This document shows, in pieces, positions 25,846 to 34,221 of a stretch of DNA of 64,000 nt. Source of the DNA: Halobacteriales archaeon YIM A00010 (GTDB taxonomy: Archaea > Halobacteriota > Halobacteria > Halobacteriales > Haloarculaceae). Made by a program: the position numbers and the translations under genes. The stretch covers positions 1,488,001-1,552,000 of the forward strand of contig JAKCFJ010000001.1 in NCBI GenBank assembly GCA_025041175.1, written 5' to 3'. Below the pieces are notes generated by a model that saw nothing but the letters and a program-made list of their open reading frames with translations, was not told the DNA's origin and did not search any database. Each line of letters opens with the position of its first letter. Within the stretch, counting starts at the first letter, position 1.

Positions 25846-27498
25846 ATGAGTTATAGAGAGCGCATAGCATCGTGGCTACCGAGCCTCGGGAGCGGCCGGC
25901 TTCGCCATGCCCGGTCGTTGTCGATGGCGATGCCCGGTGATCGCGACCGAGAGCGAATGCTGGCGTGGTCGCCCGATGCGGATACGCGAGCGCTCGATGA
26001 GCAGGATAGCGTCCTCACCGATTCGGTGGGCTTCGATCGCGTCGAACCCGCCGAGGGGGATATCGAAGATTGGACACATCTATACGAAACATCCCCCCTG
26101 GTCCGGGCGTCTATCAACAAGTTTTCCCGCGACGTAGCCGCTCCGGGCTACCGGATCGACCTCGTAGATCATGACGACGATCCACCCCAGGCACGAGACG
26201 ACCTCTCCGAGCGCATCGATCCTACCTTTGGGGATTTGGATCTCGTTGATGCCATCGAGCAGTTCCTCGACCGATCGGTGATCCACGCGGGCGAGTTCGA
26301 ACACGACTTTTCCGAACTCGTCGTGGAGTGCGTTAAAGACGCTCGTGGCCGGCGGGGCACGGCGCTCGTAGAACACGTCTATGACAACGCAGAAAACGCT
26401 GATTTCATTCTCGGTTTCCGGGCGTTCAAGGCTGAAACCACCACCGCTTACACACGCCCAGGGACGGGCATCCTGCTCCAACCCGGTGATGAACCGGACG
26501 ATGGCGATGGTGGGAACTTCACCACCCGCACGGTGGGCGGCAGCCGACGACGGGCACCCCAAACCCCGGCTGGAAAGCGAGCGGCGTACGTGCAGTTCGA
26601 TTCGGTGTTTTTCGGCGGCGATGAACCGGAATCGGCGTTCGCCGTGGATGATGTCACGAAGATCTCACACGATCCTGACACGGGAGAGGTGTACGGAACG
26701 CCCGACACGGCGACGATCTACGACCGGGCGACCGCTCTAAAGCAACGGCTGACGGACCTGGATCACTCGATTCTGGCGAGTGCCTACAAACACTGGTTCG
26801 TCTCCGTGGATGCGCCGCAGTCCCAAGCCGAACAGCTCGTATCGGACCTGAACCCCAGTGATCCGACCGATGTCTCGGTGCTCGGCCACGAGCTTGAAGT
26901 TGACTCGGTGAAGGGCGATGTCCCATCCATCTCCGAAGCCGTCCACGACGACGTTGAGTACATCATGGCAGGGTTGCCAACACCGGTCTATCAGATTGGG
27001 TTTGCCAACGACGTGAACCGGGACGTGACGGGCGAACAATCCCCGTCCTACCGTGAATTAGTCCAAAACGAACGCCGGCGCATCGAAGGGGCATTCAATC
27101 CTGCCATTCAGCAGGTTGCGGATCAGTTCATGCCCGAGGGAGAAGACGCTCCGATCGTGGAGCTAAAGCTCGCTCCCGATGGCGATCTCTCGCCCATGGA
27201 TGATGAGGACTTTGACGCAACGGCGTTCAAAGAACTCTCCGACGCGCTCTCCACGGCCGGCGTTACGATGGATCCGGAATACGTGCTCGAACGCTGGCTC
27301 GGAATCGATCCGGACGAAGCCATGCCCGATACGGACGCGGACTTCGGCCCGATGGATCCGAACGATCCAGCCGTTCAAGAGCAGTTCGACCAAATGACCG
27401 GCGATTCGGGCGATGGCCCACCCGGCGCATCGGGCGACGGTCCGGGCGGTGGTGATGGATCGGGAACCGACGAGGACGATTCCGAGGGCGAAGAGTAA
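25846..27498 (+). CDS. Portal protein
   Basis: Dodecameric portal through which DNA enters the head. Start at 25846 (MSYRERIASWLPSLG), 23 bp after terL. Features are HLYETSPLVRASINKFSRDVA near the start, an HWFVSVDAPQSQAEQLVSDL region, VEYIMAGLPTPVYQIGFAND and RELVQNERRRIEGAFNPAIQQVADQF, as in phage portal proteins that follow TerL. The C-terminal about 60 residues are low-complexity Gly/Asp/Ser. 550 residues. Confidence 0.9.
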   Translation: MSYRERIASWLPSLGSGRLRHARSLSMAMPGDRDRERMLAWSPDADTRALDEQDSVLTDSVGFDRVEPAEGDIEDWTHLYETSPLVRASINKFSRDVAAPGYRIDLVDHDDDPPQARDDLSERIDPTFGDLDLVDAIEQFLDRSVIHAGEFEHDFSELVVECVKDARGRRGTALVEHVYDNAENADFILGFRAFKAETTTAYTRPGTGILLQPGDEPDDGDGGNFTTRTVGGSRRRAPQTPAGKRAAYVQFDSVFFGGDEPESAFAVDDVTKISHDPDTGEVYGTPDTATIYDRATALKQRLTDLDHSILASAYKHWFVSVDAPQSQAEQLVSDLNPSDPTDVSVLGHELEVDSVKGDVPSISEAVHDDVEYIMAGLPTPVYQIGFANDVNRDVTGEQSPSYRELVQNERRRIEGAFNPAIQQVADQFMPEGEDAPIVELKLAPDGDLSPMDDEDFDATAFKELSDALSTAGVTMDPEYVLERWLGIDPDEAMPDTDADFGPMDPNDPAVQEQFDQMTGDSGDGPPGASGDGPGGGDGSGTDEDDSEGEE

Positions 27499-27502
27499 CC
27501 CA

Positions 27503-28384
27503 ATGGTAACCGCCCAAGAGAACGATCCACAGAACCTCGTTGACGAAAAACGCCGGCTTGGCGGGGCTATCGCCGGGCGCTTCCGGGATTTGAAGGGATT
27601 GGTCATCGCTGATCTCATCGAACGCGATGCGCTCGGGCTATCACTTAGTGGTTCCACAGCAGTTGGTGAAAGTTCTATAAGTGTTACATCAGGAGCGTCC
27701 CACCTCTCCGAGACACGCGGCTCAGATGCTGAGAAGGTCGCTGCGGTGGGCGATTGGCTCCGTAGGGCGACAACCAACGAGGTGCTCGAAACAGAACCTT
27801 TCGGTAACGACATATCAGGAAACCATTACACGAGTACGTACGTAACTGGCGCTTACGAAACTGGAATTCGCCATGCCGACCGGTCGGCTCGGGCAGCGGG
27901 CTACGACGTTCCCGATGAGGAAGCCGCGGCGGTCGCCGGCGCTGGCAACCACGCCAACCGGATCGAATCTCACAACCGTCGGGTTGTGGACGACCTTCGG
28001 GGTGTCACGACCGCGACGGCCACCCAGGCCACGCGGCAGTTTTCCGATGAGTTCTCCTCGGGTAATCGCTCACGCTATCAACTCGCTGATGAGATCAACG
28101 ACCGCGTTGATAAGATCGGCATCACCCGCGGGCGCACGCTCGCCCGGGTTGGGTTGGCGCGAGCGCATCATGATGGGTCGATGGAGAGGTTTGGAGAGCT
28201 TGGCATCGAACTCGTCACCGGGCGGGCGGAACACGTCCGATTCACTACGGCCGGTGATAGCGGCGTGTGCGCACAATGCAGATTCCTTGAAGGGAACGTC
28301 TACACGCTCGAAGAGGCGCGGGGTATGATTCCCCAACATCCCGGTTGTAGATGCGTGTTTTTACCCGCAAACCCACCATCCTAA
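27503..28384 (+). CDS. MuF-like minor head protein
   Basis: Head morphogenesis protein of the Mu gpF type. The C-terminal domain has the signature RGRTLARVGLARAHHDG and GVCAQCRFLEGNVYTLEEARG then HPGCRCVF, with the cysteines and histidine typical of MuF. The N-terminal two thirds are helical. Start at 27503 (MVTAQENDPQNLVDEKRR), four bases after the portal stop. Position directly after portal is canonical. Confidence 0.9.
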   Translation: MVTAQENDPQNLVDEKRRLGGAIAGRFRDLKGLVIADLIERDALGLSLSGSTAVGESSISVTSGASHLSETRGSDAEKVAAVGDWLRRATTNEVLETEPFGNDISGNHYTSTYVTGAYETGIRHADRSARAAGYDVPDEEAAAVAGAGNHANRIESHNRRVVDDLRGVTTATATQATRQFSDEFSSGNRSRYQLADEINDRVDKIGITRGRTLARVGLARAHHDGSMERFGELGIELVTGRAEHVRFTTAGDSGVCAQCRFLEGNVYTLEEARGMIPQHPGCRCVFLPANPPS

Positions 28385-28397
28385 TTCAACCCAATCC

Positions 28398-29714
28398 ATG
28401 GCACCCGATCCAACCGACCGCGAGCAGATGCGCACGGTCCACGTCGACATCCGCGACGGCGAGAACGCCCACCGTCCCATTGAGGACGGATCGGATGGCG
28501 AACTCTTAGAGTTCCCACCCGGCCGGTTCTCTTGGCCCAGCAAGCTCCGGGTTGTACGGGAGGACTGGGGCATCACGGGCGCGGAGGACGGCGAAACCGT
28601 GTTCGTCGTCCCAAATGGCTACGGAACATCGAATCATGAGTACGTTCTCGACACGGCGGCAGGCACCCCCCGTAACGACAATGCAGTTATCGAAAATATC
28701 ACGTTCGACACGTCTGGTGACAATCGAGCCAATCCGGGCGTGCGATTCGAATGCGTCACGCGCGGGTACGTCGGAGATCTCACCCACGCATGTGATGGAG
28801 TGGTAAACCGCTCGGAGCACACGGACGGACTGAAGCCCATCATCACGGATCCGGGCGGCTCGTTGACTGTCCGGCGCTACACGATCCACAACAACGGTCG
28901 CCTCGCAGATTACAACGGTGGGAATTCCCGCGTTGGGATTGCCAGCCAACGCGGCGATGGTGAAGTCCTGTTGGAAGACTGTCGCATCACCGGCTGTCCG
29001 AACAATGGAGTCTATGCCCGAATGCCGGGCGTGATGTTCATCGAAGGTGGGCTGTATGGGAACAATAACGTCTCCCAAATCCGGTTCGCCGGCGAGAATG
29101 ATGCGGCCGACGGAGTGACGCTATTCGTTGATGAAGGCTGGTATGAAGCGGCGGGCAACAAGGTCTACCGCGACGACCGGAGCGGAAACTACGCATCGCG
29201 GCTGTTGTGGAACGACACCCGCGGCGGATCCGGCTTCGGGGGTGTGGTGCGTAACAGTACCTTCCTCCGCCTCGATTCCTCGGTCGGGAAAGGCCACATC
29301 GAGCAGCTGGATGGCCAGGCGTTCTCCGTTCGCTCCTCCCAGTTCCTTATGGGCGATAGCAACCCGGCGCTCGTTCCCAACGACGGCCCGGTCGGCGCAC
29401 GGAATTGCGTGTTCGTCGGGCGTGGAGATTTAGTCGGTGGGAATGGCAACGCCCACGGAATCGACAACGTTGCAACCGGCAATCCATTCGGCCCGCTCGA
29501 TGGAGAGCACCGGGATGTCACGCTCGATGAGTTCCGCATTCATCCCGATCTCCCCAAGCATTCGAGCTTCGAGTTCGAATCGGGCGATGGTCCGGATGAC
29601 GACCGGCCGGATGGTGGGGATGATTCCCCCGACCACCCCCCGATAGGAGTGGTGGTCGACCGCATCGATCACCTCGAGGAGAAAGTCGATTCGTTGGAGA
29701 TAGTCGTTGGATAG
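28398..29714 (+). CDS. Right-handed beta-helix protein with C-terminal coiled coil
   Basis: A 438-residue protein with irregular repeats ending in N/D-rich turns (AVIENITFDTSGDNR, VLLEDCRITGCPNNGVYAR, MFIEGGLYGNNNVSQIRF, GVVRNSTFLRLDSS), the pattern of a parallel beta-helix as in tailspikes and polysaccharide lyases. The C-terminus is an acidic linker plus a short coiled coil (VVDRIDHLEEKVDSLEIVVG), similar to the end of the beta-helix protein at 45504. Its place among head genes, between MuF and protease, is unusual. Confidence 0.75.
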   Translation: MAPDPTDREQMRTVHVDIRDGENAHRPIEDGSDGELLEFPPGRFSWPSKLRVVREDWGITGAEDGETVFVVPNGYGTSNHEYVLDTAAGTPRNDNAVIENITFDTSGDNRANPGVRFECVTRGYVGDLTHACDGVVNRSEHTDGLKPIITDPGGSLTVRRYTIHNNGRLADYNGGNSRVGIASQRGDGEVLLEDCRITGCPNNGVYARMPGVMFIEGGLYGNNNVSQIRFAGENDAADGVTLFVDEGWYEAAGNKVYRDDRSGNYASRLLWNDTRGGSGFGGVVRNSTFLRLDSSVGKGHIEQLDGQAFSVRSSQFLMGDSNPALVPNDGPVGARNCVFVGRGDLVGGNGNAHGIDNVATGNPFGPLDGEHRDVTLDEFRIHPDLPKHSSFEFESGDGPDDDRPDGGDDSPDHPPIGVVVDRIDHLEEKVDSLEIVVG

Positions 29715-29729
29715 GAGACATAACCAATA

Positions 29730-30857
29730 ATGCACAATAGAGATACAGCTCAGAACTACCACACCCGATGGGCACGCCTCTCCGATGGGGATGGGGCAGC
29801 CGGCCATGTGATCCATGGCGTTGCGCTCCCCCCCGACACGACCGCCCGAGCGGGTGGAGAAGATATCCACTTCCCCGCCTCGGAGATTGCAGCCGGCGCG
29901 GGGAGCCTCGAGGGTGAATCGATATCAGTCGGGCATCCGGATACGATTCCCTACCCGGTGGATGAGACGGTCGGACGCATCACGAAATCCGAGTGGGACG
30001 ACGATCTCGGGCTGGTGTACGAAGGTGTCATCTCGGATGATGATATCGCACAGAAAATCAACTCGGGCGTCCTCGATGTCTCCGCTCACGTCTTTTCAAA
30101 CGATGGAGACACAACCGAGGACGGCGCGATAACGGCCGAAGATCTCGTCTTCGCCGGTCTTGGCGTCGTTTCCCAAGGCGCGGCGGCTGGAAACACGGCT
30201 GAAGCCGGCCCGCTGGCGCTGGCGGCCGGATCGGAGAGAGAGGAAACAGAATGTACGCTTAGCGCGGTCGAAACCGCGCTCGGAGCCACCAATGACGGCA
30301 CCAACGGCGGTAAACGACCAGAGGACTCCGGCGGATCAAACGGCAAAAACATGAGCGATAACAACGACGGCCAAGAGCGCATTAGCGCGCTCGAGGCCAC
30401 GGTAGACGAAAAGGACGACAGAATCGCGGAACTCGAGGACGCCCTCGAAGACGAGCGCGAGCGCGCGAACTCTCTCGAGGAGCAACTCGATGAACAAACG
30501 CAGGATCTCAAGGCCGAATACGCGGAGGCACTCGCCAACGAATCGGCGCTGTCGGCCGATTCGTTGGCCGATGCGTTCGACCTCGAAGCTCTCAAGTCGC
30601 AATATGAGACGGCGGTCGAAGCCGGCGACCTTGAGCCAGTTGTCGACAGCTCCCCCACCGAACCGGATGTTCAATCCGGCGCGGGTGGCTCCTCGGGCAG
30701 CGGTAGCGGTGGCCCGTCGGACGACGAGCGCGAGCGCATCGAAGAGCTGGAAGACGAGCTGTCGGAACTCGAAGGCTCGGCTGGATCTAACATGCTGGTC
30801 AGTGGCATGGTCGAAGACCGCGAGAACGAACTGGCAGAACTCAAAGGTGAAAACTAA
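29730..30857 (+). CDS. Prohead protease with C-terminal scaffold domain
   Basis: The N-terminal about 170 residues resemble phage prohead proteases (GVALPPDTTARAGGEDIHFPASE, VGHPDTIPYPVDETVGRITKSEWDD, INSGVLDVSAHVFS, FAGLGVVSQGAA). After a low-complexity link, residues about 208-375 are a long coiled coil (IAELEDALEDERERANSLEEQLDEQ), the scaffold. An in-frame ATG at 30351 (MSDNNDGQERISALEATVD) lies exactly at the domain border and could start a separate scaffold protein. It sits just before decoration and capsid genes. Confidence 0.75.
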   Translation: MHNRDTAQNYHTRWARLSDGDGAAGHVIHGVALPPDTTARAGGEDIHFPASEIAAGAGSLEGESISVGHPDTIPYPVDETVGRITKSEWDDDLGLVYEGVISDDDIAQKINSGVLDVSAHVFSNDGDTTEDGAITAEDLVFAGLGVVSQGAAAGNTAEAGPLALAAGSEREETECTLSAVETALGATNDGTNGGKRPEDSGGSNGKNMSDNNDGQERISALEATVDEKDDRIAELEDALEDERERANSLEEQLDEQTQDLKAEYAEALANESALSADSLADAFDLEALKSQYETAVEAGDLEPVVDSSPTEPDVQSGAGGSSGSGSGGPSDDERERIEELEDELSELEGSAGSNMLVSGMVEDRENELAELKGEN

Positions 30858-31243
30858 TGGCACTATTCGAAGGCGATCGGGCGTATGAAGACAGCGATGT
30901 GATTTCCGGCGGTGCGGGCGCGGCGATCTCCGCCGGTGAAGTCGTCGCGCTCGATTCGAGCGGCTATTTCCTCGCATCCGACGATGGCACCGACCGGTTC
31001 GCTCCGGTCGGCGTTGCGCACACCGATGCGGCGAGCGGTGAAGTCGTCTCACTGAGCACTCAGGGCGCATGTGTCGCCAATGTCGCATCCGGCCTCTCGG
31101 CCGGCGTTGAAGTCGACGTGCAAACGACCGGGGGGCAGTTCGGAGCGGTAGAAGACGGCCCCTACGTCTCCCTCTCCGCCGAAGGTGGAGAGTACCGCAA
31201 CCAGTCGGTCCCTGCTGGGCACGCGGTTGTGCTCCTGAAGTAA
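30857..31243 (+). CDS. Putative capsid decoration protein (DUF2190-like)
   Basis: A 128-residue beta-rich protein (GAAISAGEVVALDSSGYFL, RFAPVGVAHTDAASGEVVSL, GQFGAVEDGPYVSLSAEGG) of the small head-protein type found between scaffold and capsid genes. Start overlaps the preceding stop (TAATGG). The role is inferred from position and composition. Confidence 0.65.
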   Translation: MALFEGDRAYEDSDVISGGAGAAISAGEVVALDSSGYFLASDDGTDRFAPVGVAHTDAASGEVVSLSTQGACVANVASGLSAGVEVDVQTTGGQFGAVEDGPYVSLSAEGGEYRNQSVPAGHAVVLLK

Positions 31244-31271
31244 TCGCGGCGAAACTAACGGTCCCTTTGGC

Positions 31272-31284
31272 TGACGCTATTTTC
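31272..31284 (+). promoter_or_regulatory. Possible promoter before the major capsid gene
   Basis: The only sizeable gap in this part of the virion operon (63 bp) holds gctattttcatag about 25-30 bp before the capsid ATG, a spacing that fits a leaderless transcript boosting capsid expression. Weak as a TATA box. Confidence 0.3.
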
Positions 31285-31306
31285 ATAGCTTCGGCTCCTC
31301 CAACAA

Positions 31307-32098
31307 ATGGCAGAACTCATTACCGAAACTGATGTTCGGCGCGTTGTCGAGCAAATCACTGAAGAAGAATTGGTGTTCCGCGGCGCATTCCGAGACCTGT
31401 CGGTCTCGATGGGCCAAAACCCAATCCGCATCCCTCGCACGAACGACGTGCTTGGCGAACCCGCTGAAGTCGGCAAGGCATCCGAATACCCCAACGGGAA
31501 GGATGACTTCGAGACGATCGATATCGAGCGACACAAGTACGGTTTCAAGACTCCGATTGCGATGGAGGACGAAGCCGACCACGTGCTCGATCTCGCCGGC
31601 CACCACGTCGAGTATCAGGCCCGCAAGCTCGCGGAATTCCTGGATGCTCAGGCCTACGGCGAACTCGCGGACAACAACACGGCGTCGTCCGTCGGTGCGG
31701 ATGGAGTCCTTGACTTCGCTGATGTGGTCGACACCTCCGCGGAGATGGAAGATCTGGGGTACGACCCTGACATGATCGTCACAAACCCGAGCGGCAAGGC
31801 CGATCTCCTGAAGTCCTCGGAGTTCAACCGAGCGAGCGACCTTGGTGATTCGACCGTCACCACCGGCCTGATCGGAGATGTCGCCGGCATCGATGTGCTG
31901 TATTCGAACACCGGCGACCTCACCGATTCGAACGCGTTCATGATCGACACCTCGCTGGCGGGGTATGAAGCCACGTGGTCGAACCCATCCACGGACTCGT
32001 GGAGCGACCAAGAGCGACAGGTCGATTTCTACCGGACCTGGCTCATGAAGTACTGGAAGGTCATGGAGACTGAAGCCGTCTTCCACATCGACGCATAG
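31307..32098 (+). CDS. Major capsid protein (HK97-fold type)
   Basis: A 263-residue protein in the capsid position. Recognisable blocks are FRDLSVSMGQNPIRIPR near the N-arm, EDEADHVLDLAGHHVEYQARKLAEFLDAQ for the spine helix, MIVTNPSGKADLLKSSEF and GLIGDVAGIDVLYS in the A domain, and WKVMETEAVFHID at the end, the layout of phage HK97-type capsid proteins. No delta-domain-like N-terminal extension, which fits a separate scaffold. Confidence 0.85.
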   Translation: MAELITETDVRRVVEQITEEELVFRGAFRDLSVSMGQNPIRIPRTNDVLGEPAEVGKASEYPNGKDDFETIDIERHKYGFKTPIAMEDEADHVLDLAGHHVEYQARKLAEFLDAQAYGELADNNTASSVGADGVLDFADVVDTSAEMEDLGYDPDMIVTNPSGKADLLKSSEFNRASDLGDSTVTTGLIGDVAGIDVLYSNTGDLTDSNAFMIDTSLAGYEATWSNPSTDSWSDQERQVDFYRTWLMKYWKVMETEAVFHIDA

Positions 32099-32114
32099 AG
32101 GGGTATAACTCTCA

Positions 32115-32291
32115 ATGAGTTCCCTAACCCCACATAGGCGCGCGCGTGCGGAAGGACAGCGAAAGCGCATCATCGAATTACTCGAAAAGGCGACCGAGAG
32201 CGAATCGAAAAACCAATGCCCCAAATGCGGGCAGTATTTCGAATCGGTCGGCCTCCACTCCCCCCACTGCGACGGTCCGCAGAACAACTGA
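32115..32291 (+). CDS. Small zinc-finger protein in the head operon (58 aa)
   Basis: A short gene between capsid and connector genes: a basic, Arg-rich N-terminus and a helix (QRKRIIELLEKA), then CPKCGQYFESVGLHSPHC, a C2HC-type zinc knuckle. ATG at 32115 and good spacing to both neighbours. Function unknown; similar small zinc proteins are frequent in the early module. Confidence 0.7.
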   Translation: MSSLTPHRRARAEGQRKRIIELLEKATESESKNQCPKCGQYFESVGLHSPHCDGPQNN

Positions 32292-32297
32292 ACACCC

Positions 32298-32666
32298 ATG
32301 GCCCGCACAACCGCTGATGCCGTCTTATCGATCATGAAGACGGATCTCACCGCCTCGGATGTCGACCCGTTTGTGACGATGGCGCATGAGATGGTCGAAG
32401 AACTCGTGGCAGTGGAAGATGATGTCTCCGAGACGTTGCTCGAGAAGCTCGAGCAATTGCTCGGCGCGCATTTCACCACCGTTCTCGACCCACGCGTTTC
32501 GAGCGGTGGGGAAGGTGATTCCACCATTAGCTTCGAAGGATCGACCGGCGAAGACCTCCGCGCCTCGAGGTATGGCAACGCTGCTATCGCGCTCGATCCG
32601 ACGGGCAACGTGGAGCGGGGGTATGCAACCTACACCCTCTCGGCCGGACCAACGCAGGACGAATAG
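32298..32666 (+). CDS. Head-tail connector protein (gp6-like)
   Basis: A 122-residue, largely helical protein with the connector pattern: short helices at the start (TTADAVLSIMKTDL), VTMAHEMVEELV, LLEKLEQLLGAHFTTVLDPRV, and a C-terminal hairpin (STGEDLRASRYGNAAIALDPTG). Matches adaptor proteins placed after the capsid gene. Confidence 0.65.
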   Translation: MARTTADAVLSIMKTDLTASDVDPFVTMAHEMVEELVAVEDDVSETLLEKLEQLLGAHFTTVLDPRVSSGGEGDSTISFEGSTGEDLRASRYGNAAIALDPTGNVERGYATYTLSAGPTQDE

Positions 32667-32668
32667 CC

Positions 32669-33046
32669 ATGGCTACGAAAATCGGCACCATGACCGGCGG
32701 TTGGGGTATGCAGATGATCGGCTTCAACGCCATCATGGATCTCTTCGATGATATCGAAGCCAATTGGGCGGGTTCGTCGGTATGGCTGGCGGGCACCGAG
32801 GTACACTATGCCGTGTTCCTCGAATTTGGTACTTCCAAAATGCCTGCGTATCCCTTTGCGCGCCCAGCAGTCGATCGGGTCATGCAAACCCAAGCTGATG
32901 GGATTGCTGACTCGGCCGATTCGATCGAGGAACTCGTCTCGGATCTCGCCCAAGCGATCAGTGACGAGATGTCGAGCGTCATCCAAGAGAAGGATCTCAT
33001 AGATACTGGAAAGCTCCTGCGATCGATCCACGCCCGGCCCGTCTAA
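32669..33046 (+). CDS. HK97 gp10-like neck/minor tail protein
   Basis: A 125-residue protein with the family hallmark HYAVFLEFGTSKMPAYPFARPA (residues about 48-68), N-terminal helix and C-terminal helices ending in IDTGKLLRSIHA. In tailed viruses this family forms the head-tail joining or tail terminator region. Two bases separate it from the connector gene. Confidence 0.8.
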   Translation: MATKIGTMTGGWGMQMIGFNAIMDLFDDIEANWAGSSVWLAGTEVHYAVFLEFGTSKMPAYPFARPAVDRVMQTQADGIADSADSIEELVSDLAQAISDEMSSVIQEKDLIDTGKLLRSIHARPV

Positions 33047-33068
33047 CCCCCTCTCGACACCACCCACC

Positions 33069-33479
33069 ATGACAAACCTCCACGACCGACTGAATGCCCC
33101 CATCCAACGGATGTACAATCAGATGGGCAAGGATCTCCGTGTGTACAACGCGAACCCCCCCGCTGATGCGACTGATCTCCCCGAATGGGTAGATGAAGGG
33201 CTTGTGAAGGGTCAAATTGTCCGCGCCCAAGCCCCCGAAGATACGGTTGTGGCTGGGGGAGCGGACATAGAACAGGACGCGCTCGTTCGCATCATTCCCG
33301 ATTCGGGGTTTGACATCCACGCGGCGATAGATAACCAACCGGCGACCGTTTTCAGACACGAACCCGATGGGGCAACGGCGACCGAGACACATGAATGGTT
33401 CCAGGCCTTCGGCGTTCACCGGAACGCGACTGGGGTTGTCGTTGTGGATGTCAAACGCTCCGACCCGCTCAACGTCTAA
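33069..33479 (+). CDS. Putative neck/tail completion protein
   Basis: A 136-residue beta-rich protein (KDLRVYNANPPADATDLPEW, KGQIVRAQAPEDTVV, DALVRIIPDSGFDIHA, VHRNATGVVVVDVKRSD). No motif I recognise; its place between the gp10-like and next neck gene suggests a completion or stopper protein. Confidence 0.6.
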   Translation: MTNLHDRLNAPIQRMYNQMGKDLRVYNANPPADATDLPEWVDEGLVKGQIVRAQAPEDTVVAGGADIEQDALVRIIPDSGFDIHAAIDNQPATVFRHEPDGATATETHEWFQAFGVHRNATGVVVVDVKRSDPLNV

Positions 33480-33485
33480 TCACCC

Positions 33486-33989
33486 ATGGCTATCAAGCAT
33501 CCCGATAGAGATCTCAAGGCCTTCCTCCGCTCGAACATGGATTTCTCGGGCATCCGGGCGACAATCGATTCATCGTCTGTCGACCTTCCAGATCCGGAGG
33601 GCGACCGCCCATTCCCAAAGTTCGTGGTGCAAGGCCCATCAGTCACCCCCCTCTCAGCCGGCAGCCGACCGAGCGGGAACGTCGACACGACTGGGTGGAC
33701 GGGCACGACCGGCGACGGATCCGGACCGATGCAGACAACGTTTGCCTCGGTGCAGGTCTCAGCCTTTGCCGGAACGGAAGAATCGCCCGCGCTGTCGGCC
33801 CACCCCTACGATGTCGTAGAGGACATGCTCGATGAGGTGACGGATGCCGTTCGAGCGGCCCCCGGCGGCCCGAGTGGGTACCAATCGATGGGATACTCCG
33901 GTGGTGGGTCAATTCCAGAAGACGACGAAGATCCCCCAGTGTATGGTGAGTATCGGATCATCGCCATGACGTATCACGACATGCCATAA
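33486..33989 (+). CDS. Putative tail terminator/completion protein
   Basis: A 167-residue protein. The N-terminal part (FLRSNMDFSGIRATIDS, FPKFVVQGPSVTPL), the block TTFASVQVSAFAGTEESPAL with SAHPYDVVEDMLDEVTDAV, and the end GEYRIIAMTYHDMP resemble minor tail completion proteins with an alpha/beta core. Function inferred from gene order. Confidence 0.55.
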   Translation: MAIKHPDRDLKAFLRSNMDFSGIRATIDSSSVDLPDPEGDRPFPKFVVQGPSVTPLSAGSRPSGNVDTTGWTGTTGDGSGPMQTTFASVQVSAFAGTEESPALSAHPYDVVEDMLDEVTDAVRAAPGGPSGYQSMGYSGGGSIPEDDEDPPVYGEYRIIAMTYHDMP

Positions 33990-33990
33990 C

Positions 33991-34215
33991 ATGTACATCA
34001 AAAACGACAACGAGGCTTCGAGAGCCATCTACGCGGCGGATATCATGGGTGAGACGTACCCCCCGCCCGGCGTGGAGTTCTCATCGAACGGTATCGCAAA
34101 TGTCGAGAGGGAGGTTGGAGAGGCGATGTGCGACCGGTACGACAGCGTACACCCCCACGACACGACTGAAAACGAGAGTGAGGAGAGCGGTGCGGATGCG
34201 GATAACGATTCATAA
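33991..34215 (+). CDS. Small acidic protein upstream of the tail tube gene
   Basis: 74 residues starting right after the previous stop (MYIKNDNEASRAIYA). The middle resembles phage head-tail joining small proteins (YPPPGVEFSSNGIANVEREVGEAM) and the end is an acidic tail. No recognised family. Confidence 0.55.
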   Translation: MYIKNDNEASRAIYAADIMGETYPPPGVEFSSNGIANVEREVGEAMCDRYDSVHPHDTTENESEESGADADNDS

Positions 34216-34221
34216 CACACC

